The position numbers were made by a program, and so were the translations under genes. This document shows, in pieces, positions 50,498 to 59,332 of a stretch of 64,000 nt of DNA; positions within the stretch are counted from its first letter, which is position 1, and the number at the start of each line of letters is the position of its first letter. The notes beneath the pieces are model-generated. The model did not search any database and had not been told where the DNA came from. It saw only the letters and a program-made list of their open reading frames with translations. The stretch is from DATFQI01 sp963816955. GTDB lineage: Bacteria > Actinomycetota > Thermoleophilia > Solirubrobacterales > Solirubrobacteraceae. The stretch covers positions 930,001 through 994,000 of the forward strand of contig CAWFME010000005.1 of the NCBI GenBank assembly GCA_963816955.1, written 5' to 3'.

Positions 50498-53366
50498 ATG
50501 CGGTGGACGGCGGGCCTGGCGGTGCTGGCGGCGACCCTGGCGGGCGCGACCGCCGCTCGGGCCGACGATGCGTCGCTCTACCGCGGGGCGGCTCCGCGGC
50601 CCGGCCCGGACGTCCTCTACTCCGGCCCCGTCGTCGCGCCCCAGCTGACGAACGCGGGCGTGTGGCGCGCGGACCCGATCCTCGTCTCGGGCGCGAGCAG
50701 CTACCGCGACGGCGAGTTCGTCTACCAGGACTTCCTCTACGACGACCACGGCGCGCGGCTCGCGCGCGACCCGTCGGACCCGCGCTCGGGCGACGACGCG
50801 TTCTCGGGCGCCAACGGCACCTACACCTACCCGAGCGACCGCGTCTACGCCGACAACGCCGCCGACCTCGTCGAGCTGCGCGTCAGGCCGCTCGCCGCCG
50901 CGACCGCGTTCCGGCTGACGCTCAACGCGCTCAAGGACCCCGAGAAGGTCGCGGCGACGATCGCCATCGGCGGCTCCGCCGCACCGCTGCCGTTCCCGCA
51001 CGGCGCGAACGCGACCGCGCCCGCCGCGATGTTCCTGACCGTGCACGGCCGCAGCGCGGACCTGCTCGACGCGGTCACGCAGCAGCCCGTCGCCGGCGGT
51101 GCGCCGTCGGCCTCCGTGGACCTCGAGCGCCGCCAGATCGAGGTGCGCGTCCCGCACGGCGCGTGGAACCCGGGCCGCTCGGTCGTGCGCCTGGCCGCCG
51201 GCGTCGGGCTCTGGGACGCGGCTGCGGAGACCTACCTCGCGCCCCGGGCGCCGGCGCGCAGCGCGAGCACCCCGGGCGGCGGGGCGCCGGGCGCGACCGC
51301 GTTCTTCAACGCCGCCTTCCGCTCCGCCGAGCCGCTGCCCTCCGTCGCGAGCGCAGACGTCCTCTCCGACCCCGCCTGGTGGCGCGACAAGGCCCAGGGC
51401 AACGCGCTGCGGACCGGCGACATGTCGCCCTTCCACGCCGACGTCGACTTCGGCAAGCTCGCCGACGGGACGCGCGACGACGAAGGCGTCCCGCGCACGG
51501 GCGCGATCAACCGCATCCTCGCCAGCCGCTTCGAGCCCGAGCAGGGCGTCGACTTCAACCGCGAGTGCGGGAGCTCGGAGGGCTGCGAGGGCGAGCTGCT
51601 CGGCCGCCTGCAGCCGTACGCGCTCTACGTGCCCGCCAAGGCGCCGCCGGGCGGCCGCTACGGGCTGCAGCTGCTGCTGCACTCGCTCGGCGCCAACTAC
51701 AACCAGTTCTCCGGCAGCCGCAACCAGTCGCAGTTCGGCGACCGCGGGCGGGGGCACATCGTGATGACGCCCGCGGGTCGCGGCCCGGACGGCTGGTACT
51801 ACGACCGCGCCGGAGCCGACACGTTCGAGGTCTGGGCCGACGTCGCCCGCCGGTACGCGCTCGACCCCGATCTGACCTCGATCGCCGGCTACTCGATGGG
51901 CGGCTACGGAACGTACAAGCTCGCGACGCAGTTCCCCGACCTGTTCGCGAAGGGCCAGCCGACGGTCGGGCCGCCCGGCCTCGGCGTCTGGGTGCCGCCG
52001 AACCCGCCGCAGCCCGGCGGCGAGCGCTCGAACACGTTCCGCCAGCTCGCGTCGCTGCGCCACATCCCGTTCCTGATCTGGAACGCGAGCGCCGACCAGC
52101 TCGTGCCGCTGCCCGGACCGCAGCGCCAGGCGCAGGGGTTCGACGACCTCGGCTACCGCTACGAGTTCGACGTCTTCTCGCCGGCCGACCACTTCGCGCT
52201 CGCGATCCACGACCAGTACGCGCCGGCCGCGACGTTCCTCGGCGACGCGCAGGTCGACCGCGACCCGGCGCACGTGACCTACGTGCGCAACCCGACGATG
52301 GACTTCCCGGAGGCGGGCACGACCGCCGACCACGCCTACTGGCTGTCGGCGATCGGGCTGCGCGCGCGCGACGGCGACGCGCCGCTCGGCAGCGTCGACG
52401 CGGTCTCGGGCGGGATCCCCCGCGGCGATGCGCCGGCCGGCGAGACGCAGCGCGGCGCTGGCTCGCTGGACGGCGGCAACCTCGGCTCGATCGCGTACAC
52501 GTCGCAGTCGCGAGCCTGGCGTGCGGCGGCCTCGAAGCCGCGGACGGACTCGCTGACCGTGAAGGCGCGCAACGTCGGCACGGTGACCGTGCACCCCGAG
52601 CGCGCGCGGATCACCTGCGGCGCGGCGCTGACCGTCGACACGGACGGGCCGGTGCGGGTCGTGTTCGCCGGCTGCGGACGGGCGGAGTCGTTCTCGGGCG
52701 GCGGGCACGTTCACCCGCGCGGGCACGGCGTGCGCGAGCACCGCGGGGCTGCGCCGCTTCTCGGCGCGCGGGCGCGGGCGCGGCGTGCGGGTCGCCTTCT
52801 CGCGGCGGCTGGCGCGCAAGGTGACCGTCGACGTGCTGCGCCACTCGCGCGGCTCGCGGGTCCTCGGGATCCGGCGGGTGGCGCGATTCGCGGGCCGCCG
52901 GCGGTCCTTCACGTGGCGCGCGCGCGGCGCCGCGGCGGCCGGGCGCGGCTACTTCACCGTGCGGCTGCGGATGCGGCTCCCGGGCGGCGGGATCGACGAG
53001 CGCCGCGCGGTGCTCGAGCGCACGCGCGGCGGGCGGTTCGTCAAGCGTGCCCCGTCGGTGCGGCGCTCGTCATGCCGCACGTTCACGCGCTTCTTCCTCC
53101 ACGCGCCGGTCTTCGGCGGCCCGACGCGGCGCAAGCTGACGGTCCACTACGCGCTCGCCCGCACCGCGCGCACGCGCGTCGAGCTCCTGCGCGGCCGCCG
53201 CGTCGTGCGCCGCCTGGCCGGGACCAAGCGGGTCCGCGCCGGCCGCCTGCAGTCGCTGCGCGTCCGGCCGGGAACGCTTGCGCGCGGCCGCTACCGCGTC
53301 CGGCTGACGATCCGCCGCGCCGGCGCCCGCCGCCAGGCCGTCACGCTGAGCGCCCGCAGGCTCTAG
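50498..53366 (+). CDS. secreted S9/esterase-type hydrolase with Arg-rich tail; apparent frameshift
   Basis: Signal peptide ends ARA. A beta-rich N-terminal part (25-330) precedes a hydrolase domain: YALYVPAKAPPGGRYGLQLLL, the nucleophile elbow SIAGYSMGGYGTYKL with Ser466, FLIWNASADQLVPLPG with Asp and SPADHFALAI with His, as in prolyl-oligopeptidase/PHB-depolymerase-like esterases. Near 52695-52710 the frame breaks (TTCTCGGGCGGCGGG); removal of one base continues through GTFTRAGTACASTAGLRRFS into a 200-residue Arg-rich beta module ending QAVTLSARRL at 53366. Whether the tail is made depends on that base. Confidence 0.8.
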
Positions 53367-53474
53367 CGCCCGCCCCGCGGACCGTCCCCGCGCGCTCGCG
53401 CGGCTCCGCAGCCCGCCACCGCGCGGCTCCGCCGCCCCCTTGACGCGCGGGCGCGCCGCCGGTGGGATGGCTTC

Positions 53475-54284
53475 GTGCCCGAATACGACGCCTTCGGCCG
53501 CGAGGTCGGCGAGGACACGCTGGGCCAGTGGCGCCAGGGATCGGGCGCGGCGCCACCCGAGCGCGAGCCGGAACGCCCGGCCCCGGAGCCGCGGGCCCGG
53601 CCGCGGCCGCGCCCGCGGCCGTCACCGGCGGCGACCCGCTCGGCGGCACGGCCACGCCGGCGCCGCGCGCTCCGCCCGCGCGCCCCGCCCCGGGTGCGCC
53701 GCCGCGGGCGCCGGCACGGAGGCAAGCTCGTCCTCCTGCTGATCGTGGGCTACCTCGGCTTCCAGCTGATCGGCGGCCTCGCGGACAGGGTCAGAGACGT
53801 GGCCGACACGATCACGGTGCCGAACCTCGAGCCGCCCACGCCGGCCGAGGAGCCGACGGGTCTCGGCCCGCGCTCGTTGCTGCGCGCCGCGGTGTTCGAG
53901 CGGGCGATGGCGGACCTCCGCCGCCGCGACATCGGGCGGCTCCAGCACCTGCGCGTCGCGCCCGGGCGCATCAACGCGACGCTGATCACGCCGCGCGGGA
54001 CGCTCGTCAACGCCCAGATCACGGCGACCGAGGGCTACCGGCAGCTGTCGGAGTCCAGCCCGGGCTTTCCGGCCACGAACACGATCCGCTTCGGCGGCCT
54101 CGATCCGCGCGCGCCGCAACGGCTCACGCGCGCGGCCGCGGAGCGCCTCCGCCGCCCGGTGTCCGCGATCGACTACCTCGTGCCGAGCAGCGACGACGGC
54201 AAGGTCACCTGGGGCGCGTACTTCAAGGGCGGCGCGATCTTCCTCGCCGACGCCCGGGGACGCATCACCCGCCGCGTCTCCTAG
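53475..54284 (+). CDS. membrane-anchored protein of unknown function
   Basis: 269 residues from GTG. Residues 1-80 are a Pro/Arg/Glu cytoplasmic region (start PEYDAFGREVGEDTLGQW), one helix (GGKLVLLLIVGYLGFQLIGGL) follows, and about 165 residues outside fold as a mixed domain: SLLRAAVFERAMADLRR, VAPGRINATLITPRGTLVNA, and WGAYFKGGAIFLADARG. This layout of a Pro/Arg-rich cytoplasmic head and PepSY-like ectodomain recurs in actinobacteria; no function is known to me. The end overlaps the convergent STAS gene by 4 bases. Confidence 0.75.
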   Translation: MPEYDAFGREVGEDTLGQWRQGSGAAPPEREPERPAPEPRARPRPRPRPSPAATRSAARPRRRRALRPRAPPRVRRRGRRHGGKLVLLLIVGYLGFQLIGGLADRVRDVADTITVPNLEPPTPAEEPTGLGPRSLLRAAVFERAMADLRRRDIGRLQHLRVAPGRINATLITPRGTLVNAQITATEGYRQLSESSPGFPATNTIRFGGLDPRAPQRLTRAAAERLRRPVSAIDYLVPSSDDGKVTWGAYFKGGAIFLADARGRITRRVS

Positions 54285-54649
54285 CCGCGGGGGGCGGGGG
54301 CGAGCGAGGCGAGCGCCTCCGCCTGCGTGTCGAACGTCGGGATGCTCTCGCGGATCCCGGCCACGTCGAACAGCCGCGCGACGGCTCCGTCCGCCAGCAG
54401 CGCGACCGCGAGCCGCCCGCCCGCGTGGCGCAGCTCCGTGCTCGCGCCCATCAGCGCGCGCAGGCCGGTCGAGTCGCAGAAGTCGACGCCGGTCAGGTCG
54501 ACGACGAGCCGCCGCACCCGCTCGGAGCGGGCCGTGTCCAGACGCGCGCACAGCCGCGGGGCGGTCGCGAGGTCGAGCTCGCCGAACACCTCGAGCAGGC
54601 GCACCCCCTCGACGTCGGATTCGTGGACCGCCAGCGCGTCGTCCGGCAT
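54281..54649 (-). CDS. STAS-domain anti-sigma factor antagonist
   Basis: 122 residues, one STAS domain: LLEVFGELDLATAPRLCARL, RLVVDLTGVDFCDSTGLRAL with the phosphorylatable Ser (D-S-T-G), and GRLAVALLADGAVARLFDVA. Antagonists of this kind release sigma factors by binding an anti-sigma kinase. No kinase or sigma gene is nearby. AGGAG lies 8 bases before ATG. A 9-base gap separates it from the upstream alcohol dehydrogenase on the same strand, so the two are probably cotranscribed. Confidence 0.92.
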   Translation of the reverse strand: MPDDALAVHESDVEGVRLLEVFGELDLATAPRLCARLDTARSERVRRLVVDLTGVDFCDSTGLRALMGASTELRHAGGRLAVALLADGAVARLFDVAGIRESIPTFDTQAEALASLAPAPRG

Positions 54650-54658
54650 GTCTCGCTC

Positions 54659-55762
54659 CTAGTACGTGATGACGCTCCGGATGCCGTCCTGGGCCTCCAT
54701 CAGCGCGAACGCCTCGTTGACGTCGTCCAACCCTACGGTGCGCGAGACGAGCGGTCCAACGTCGATGTCGCCCGCGAGCCAGCGGTCGACGAGCTGGGGC
54801 ACCTGCTCGCGGCCCTTGACGCCGCCGAACGAGGAGCCCGCCACGCGCCGGCCGGTGATGAGGAAGCGCGGCACGATGTCGAGCGTCTCGCCCTTGCCGG
54901 CCACGCCGGCGACGGTGCACAGGCCCCAGCCCATGCGCGCGGACTCGACCGCCTGGCGCATCACCTTCACGTTGCCGGTCGCCTCGAACGTGTAGTCGGC
55001 GCCGAACCCGCCCGTCATCTCGAGGATCCGCTCCACGGTGCCCTCGCCGCCGACCAGCACGTCGGTCGCGCCCTGTCCGCGCGCGAGCTCCAGCCGGTCC
55101 TCGGAGAGGTCGACGCAGATGATCCGCTCCGCGCCCTGCAGCCGCGCGCCGGCGACCGCGCCGAGGCCGACGAGCCCGGCGCCGAACACGACGCACGTCG
55201 AGCCCGGCTCGACCTTGGCGGTGTACATCGCGGCGCCGAGCCCGGTCGAGAGCCCGCACGCGAACAGGCACGCCATCTCCGGCGTGGCGTCAGGGGAGAC
55301 CTTGGCGAGCGCGATCTCCGGCATGACCGTCGCCTCGGCGAACGTCGAGGTGCCCATGAAGTGCCGCACGGGCTCGCCGTCGCGGGACAGCCGCGTCGTG
55401 CCGTCGGGCAGGTAGCCCTGGTTCTGCTGCTCGCGGATCGCCAGGCAGAGGTTCGTCTTCGGCGAGCGGCAGTGCACGCACTCCCCGCACTGGGGCGAGA
55501 ACAGCGTCACGACGCGGTCGCCCTCCGCCACCGAGCTCACGCCCTCGCCGACCGCCTCGACGGTGCCGCAGCCCTCGTGCCCGAGCACGCACGGCGCATA
55601 GCCGGACGGGTCGGCGCCGGACGCCGTGTAGAGGTCGGTATGGCAGACGCCGCAGGCGAGCAGGCGCACGAGCACCTCGCCGGGCCCGGGCCCGGCGAGC
55701 TCGACGTCCTGCACCGCCAGGGGCGCCCCGAACTCCTCGAGGACCGCAGCTCGTATGCGCAT
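54659..55762 (-). CDS. zinc-dependent alcohol dehydrogenase, class III-like
   Basis: 367 residues from ATG 55762, chosen over 55789 because TAGGGT lies 8 bases upstream. Catalytic zinc ligands: LLACGVCHTDLYTASG and LGHEGCGTVEAVGEG; structural zinc in SPQCGECVHCRSPKTNLC; Rossmann fold VVFGAGLVGLGAVAGARLQG, and DLSEDRLELA with Asp for NAD(H). The CVHCRSPKTNLC pattern and FMGTSTFAEATV match class III/formaldehyde-type dehydrogenases (glutathione or mycothiol adduct). Substrate unproven. Confidence 0.91.
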   Translation of the reverse strand: MRIRAAVLEEFGAPLAVQDVELAGPGPGEVLVRLLACGVCHTDLYTASGADPSGYAPCVLGHEGCGTVEAVGEGVSSVAEGDRVVTLFSPQCGECVHCRSPKTNLCLAIREQQNQGYLPDGTTRLSRDGEPVRHFMGTSTFAEATVMPEIALAKVSPDATPEMACLFACGLSTGLGAAMYTAKVEPGSTCVVFGAGLVGLGAVAGARLQGAERIICVDLSEDRLELARGQGATDVLVGGEGTVERILEMTGGFGADYTFEATGNVKVMRQAVESARMGWGLCTVAGVAGKGETLDIVPRFLITGRRVAGSSFGGVKGREQVPQLVDRWLAGDIDVGPLVSRTVGLDDVNEAFALMEAQDGIRSVITY

Positions 55763-55770
55763 GGAGCGGA

Positions 55771-55776
55771 ACCCTA
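55771..55776 (-). promoter_or_regulatory. -10 box TAGGGT of the alcohol dehydrogenase
   Basis: TAGGGT on the minus strand, 8 bases before ATG 55762, decides the start codon. Confidence 0.48.
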
Positions 55777-55789
55777 CGGCTGGGCGCAA

Positions 55790-55816
55790 GTCTCAGAGGA
55801 ACTTCACGTTTGAGAC
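55790..55816. promoter_or_regulatory. inverted repeat before the CocE-type gene
   Basis: GTCTCA (55790-55795) and TGAGAC (55811-55816) flank 15 bases, followed by a CTCATGAG palindrome over the start codon (55817-55824). It may be an operator or a weak hairpin near the ribosome site. Confidence 0.38.
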
Positions 55817-55819
55817 CTC

Positions 55820-57946
55820 ATGAGATCCTTTCCACGCCTCCACGTCGCGCTGCTCGCCGCCTCACTGGCGCTCGCGCTGCCCGCCGCGGCGCAGGCGGCC
55901 AAACAGCCCCGCGGCCTGCCCGACGCCGGCCCGCCGGCGGACTACACGCAGACCGAGAACCTGTCGCAGCCGCGCTTCGAGACCACGCGCGAGGTCGTCC
56001 GCCTGCCCGCCTTCGACGGCGAGCAGCTCTACATCGAGATCACGCGCCCGAAGACGTCCGGGCCGGTGCCGGTCATCCTCGAGGCCAGCCCCTACCACGG
56101 CACGCTCGCCGATCGCGAGGGGACCCGGATCCTGCCCGAGCCGCGCAACGCCGAGGGCAAGAGCATCGGCCTCACGGGCTACTTCGCGCCGCGCGGCTAC
56201 GCGGTCGTGATGATGGACCTGCGCGGCACGGGCCGCTCGCAGGGCTGCCTGGACCACCTCGCCGGCAAGGACGCGCGCGACCTCGAGCAGGTCGTCGAGT
56301 GGGCCGCGTCGCGCTCGTGGTCCAACGGCCGCGTCGGCATGACGGGCCACTCCTACGTCGGCTCGACGCCGTCAGTCGCCGCCGCCCAGCGGCCCGCCGG
56401 CCTGAAGACGATCGTGCCGAGCGCCGGTCTGGCCTCCATGTACCACCATCAGTTCCAGGACGGCGTGCCGTACTTCGCCCAGTGGGCCGGGCCGATCGAG
56501 GCCTACGAGCAGATCGCGATCGAGCGCAAGCTGCCGGACGGCGACGACTTCGGCAACTCGATGGAGGACACGGGCTGCGGCCTGCCGAACTCCGCAGCGG
56601 TCGCCGGCGAGGACCAGACCTCGGGCCGCTACAGCGACTGGCACCTCGCGCGCGACTGGGAGGACGGCGCGACCAAGGCGGAGATCCCGATCTTCGCCGT
56701 GCACGGCGTCAACGACAACGCCGCGCGCGTGCAGGCGCTCGACTGGTTCACCCGCCGCGGCGGCCGCTCCGGCGACAAGCTGTGGCTCGGCCAGTGGGAC
56801 CACGGCTCGGGCTGCTGCCCGACCCGCCGCGGCATCCAGTGGACCTACGCCCTGCACGCCTGGTTCGACAAGCAGCTCGCCCAGCGCGCGGTGAAGACCG
56901 GCCCGCCCGTCGAGCTGTTCATGTCCGACGGCAGCTTCGCGGGCGCCCGCTCGGGCGACCGCACTGAGGTGCTGACCACGACGAAGTGGCCCGGCGCGTC
57001 GAAGCGCGTCACGTTCCATCCCACCGCCAACGGCGGGCTGGGCACCGACGCGCCGTCGGGCCCCGGCTCGGTCTCCTTCATGGGCGACCACCGCGGCTTC
57101 GTGGCCCCCGAGGAGACCGACGGCGCGACGTTCCGCACCGACCCGCTGACGGAGGACCTCGTGCTCGCCGGCCAGCCGGCGCTGGAGCTCGCCGCGTCGG
57201 TCACGACGCCGCGCGTGCACCTGATCGCGAACCTGTTCGACGAGAGCCCCGAGGGCGAGTGGCGCCGCATCTCGCAGTGCGCGATCAACCCCGAGCTGCG
57301 CGACGGGCTCGCGCAGGAGCAGCTCGTCGTGCCCGGCCAGCGCTACGACATGACGCCGTCGTGCTTCGCGATGGCGCATCACCTGAAGCCCGGCCACCGG
57401 CTCGTGCTGCGGGTGACCACCAGCGACCCGGACAAGATCCCGATGTTCGCCGGCGACGCGGGCGTGAGCGTGTTCACCGGCGAGGGCGCGACGTCCGTCG
57501 TGGTGCCGGTCGCCGAGCAGCCGACGCTGCACCCCGACACGGTCCCGCTCGACGAGAGCGGCATCCCCGTCGGCACCGCGCAGGCGCCGTTCGAGGGGAC
57601 CGTCACCACGGGCGCGCCCGGCGCGGGCGAGCGCAGCGACGCGACGAGCAGCTACCTCGAGCTCGTGGTGCCGGAGGGCGTCGACAATGCCAAGGCGGTC
57701 TTCGAGGCCACGGCGACGCTGCCGGCCGACCTCGACATGTACCTCCAGCGCAAGGAGGCCGACGGCTCGTGGAGCCCCGACATCGCGTCGGGCGCCTCCG
57801 CGGACCTGACCGGCGAGCGGATGGCCACGAACCGGCTCGCGCCCGGCACATACCGGATCGAGGTCCACAACTGGGCCGGGCCGGCGGGCAACCAGGTGCC
57901 GGTCAAGGGCACGTTCTACAACACGGCCGGCGAGCCCGGCAGCTGA
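55820..57946 (+). CDS. secreted CocE/NonD (X-Pro dipeptidyl-peptidase-like) hydrolase
   Basis: 708 residues. Signal peptide ends AQA. S15-type core: VPVILEASPYHGTLAD, YAVVMMDLRGTGRSQGCLDH, nucleophile elbow VGMTGHSYVGSTPSV with Ser178, acid in FAVHGVNDNAARVQ, His in LWLGQWDHGSGCC. The jelly-roll domain (from about 400) includes LHLIANL-like VHLIANLFDESPEGEW, and a second beta domain (PPC-like) closes the chain from about 600. Similar enzymes cleave X-Pro peptides, cocaine-like esters or glutaryl-7-ACA. Substrate unknown. Confidence 0.91.
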   Translation: MRSFPRLHVALLAASLALALPAAAQAAKQPRGLPDAGPPADYTQTENLSQPRFETTREVVRLPAFDGEQLYIEITRPKTSGPVPVILEASPYHGTLADREGTRILPEPRNAEGKSIGLTGYFAPRGYAVVMMDLRGTGRSQGCLDHLAGKDARDLEQVVEWAASRSWSNGRVGMTGHSYVGSTPSVAAAQRPAGLKTIVPSAGLASMYHHQFQDGVPYFAQWAGPIEAYEQIAIERKLPDGDDFGNSMEDTGCGLPNSAAVAGEDQTSGRYSDWHLARDWEDGATKAEIPIFAVHGVNDNAARVQALDWFTRRGGRSGDKLWLGQWDHGSGCCPTRRGIQWTYALHAWFDKQLAQRAVKTGPPVELFMSDGSFAGARSGDRTEVLTTTKWPGASKRVTFHPTANGGLGTDAPSGPGSVSFMGDHRGFVAPEETDGATFRTDPLTEDLVLAGQPALELAASVTTPRVHLIANLFDESPEGEWRRISQCAINPELRDGLAQEQLVVPGQRYDMTPSCFAMAHHLKPGHRLVLRVTTSDPDKIPMFAGDAGVSVFTGEGATSVVVPVAEQPTLHPDTVPLDESGIPVGTAQAPFEGTVTTGAPGAGERSDATSSYLELVVPEGVDNAKAVFEATATLPADLDMYLQRKEADGSWSPDIASGASADLTGERMATNRLAPGTYRIEVHNWAGPAGNQVPVKGTFYNTAGEPGS

Positions 57947-57951
57947 GCGAT

Positions 57952-57987
57952 CCGCACGGGCGCGGCGCACCGGCCGCGCCCGTGCGG
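57952..57987. terminator. 15-bp perfect GC hairpin
   Basis: CCGCACGGGCGCGGC (57952-57966) and GCCGCGCCCGTGCGG (57973-57987) pair perfectly round a 6-base loop, 5 bases after the CocE-type stop. It ends only 7-13 bases before the next gene's candidate GTG starts, leaving almost no room for a promoter between them. Confidence 0.72.
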
Positions 57988-57994
57988 CACCATC

Positions 57995-59332
57995 GTGGCC
58001 GTGACGGAACCCGGAGAGCTGGGCCGCGACGGCGACGCGCGGCAGGAGCAGATCGTCAAGGTGCTCGTCGACGCCTTCGAGGAGCTGATCGACGCCGACC
58101 CGAAGGCGTTCAGGAGAAAGTTCCGCAAGATGGCGGCCGACCCGTTCGCGTTCTACCGCGGCAGCGCGTGCCTGTTCTACGCCGACGTCGTGGACCTCGA
58201 CGACCGCTGGGCCGACGAGCGCACGAGCCGGGTCTGGATCCAGGGCGACCTGCACGCGGAGAACTACGGCACCTACATGGACGCCGAGGGGATCCTCGTC
58301 TTCGACGTCAACGACTTCGACGAGGCCTACCTCGGCCACTTCACCTGGGACCTGCGCCGGATGGCGGCGAGCCTGGCGCTGCTCGGCTTCTCCAAGGCGC
58401 TCTCGGACGAGACGATCCGCGAGATGATCGAGACCTACGGCCGGGCCTACCTCGACCAGGTCCGCGCGTTCAGCGAGGGCGACAAGGACGAGGAGTTCCG
58501 GCTGACGCTCGAGAACACCGACGGCGCGCTGCACTCCGTGCTGCTGGAGGCGCGGCTCGCCTCGCGGCTCGAGCTGCTGAACACGATGACGGCGATCGAG
58601 GGCCACGAGCGCCACTTCGTCGAGGGCCCCGGCGTGCGCCGGCTCGACGAGGACGAGGAGGCGGAGGTACGCGAGGCGTACGCCGCCTACCTGGACACGA
58701 TCCCCGAGGTCAAGCGCCAGCACAGCGTCTCCTACGAGATCAAGGACCTCGTCGGGCGCGCCGGCTTCGGCATCGGCAGCGCCGGGCTGCCCGCCTACAA
58801 CCTGCTGATCGAGGGCCGCACGCAGGCGCTGGAGAACGACGTCGTGCTCTCGATGAAGCAGGGCAACGTCGCCGCGCCCAGCCGCGTCGTCACCGACGAG
58901 AAGATCAGCGGCGCGTTCGAGCACCCGGGGCACCGCACCGCGGTCTCCCAGCGCGCTCTGCAGGCGCACGCCGACCCGTGGCTGGGCTGGTGCGAGCTGC
59001 GCGGCAAGGGCCAGCTCGTCAAGGAGCTCTCGCCCTACGAGGCCGACCTCGACTGGGACGCCGTCTCCGAGCCCGACGAGATCGTGCCCCTGCTGGGCTG
59101 GCTCGGGCAGGCGACGGCGAAGGTGCACTGCGTCTCGGACGCGGGATCCGACCAGGCGCTGGTGGACTTCCAGACCGAGGACGCGATCGTCGCGGCCGTC
59201 GGCGACGAGGACGGGGCCTTCGCCGCCGACCTCGCCGGCTTCGGCGCGGCCTACGGCGAGCTCGCCCGCGACGATCACCGCCGCTTCGTGGATTCCTTCC
59301 GCAACGGGGCGATCCCCGGCTTGGACGCCTGA
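57995..59332 (+). CDS. DUF2252 protein (kinase-like fold)
   Basis: 445 residues from GTG 57995 or the in-frame GTG 58001, which has CACCAT 7 bases upstream. DUF2252 hallmarks: FAFYRGSACLFYADV, WIQGDLHAENYGTYMDAEG (the HxxN of a kinase-like catalytic loop), FDVNDFDEAYLGHFTWDLRR (DxD metal-binding-like), VGRAGFGIGSAGLPAYNLLIEG and ARGVAT-like VHCVSDAGSDQAL. The fold resembles aminoglycoside/protein kinases; no activity is established. It stands alone. Confidence 0.88.
   Translation: MAVTEPGELGRDGDARQEQIVKVLVDAFEELIDADPKAFRRKFRKMAADPFAFYRGSACLFYADVVDLDDRWADERTSRVWIQGDLHAENYGTYMDAEGILVFDVNDFDEAYLGHFTWDLRRMAASLALLGFSKALSDETIREMIETYGRAYLDQVRAFSEGDKDEEFRLTLENTDGALHSVLLEARLASRLELLNTMTAIEGHERHFVEGPGVRRLDEDEEAEVREAYAAYLDTIPEVKRQHSVSYEIKDLVGRAGFGIGSAGLPAYNLLIEGRTQALENDVVLSMKQGNVAAPSRVVTDEKISGAFEHPGHRTAVSQRALQAHADPWLGWCELRGKGQLVKELSPYEADLDWDAVSEPDEIVPLLGWLGQATAKVHCVSDAGSDQALVDFQTEDAIVAAVGDEDGAFAADLAGFGAAYGELARDDHRRFVDSFRNGAIPGLDA

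Noticed and set aside
55762..55789. Upstream ATG at 55789 for the alcohol dehydrogenase
   Set aside because: The extra nine residues do not fit the family start, and TAGGGT would then lie inside the coding region.
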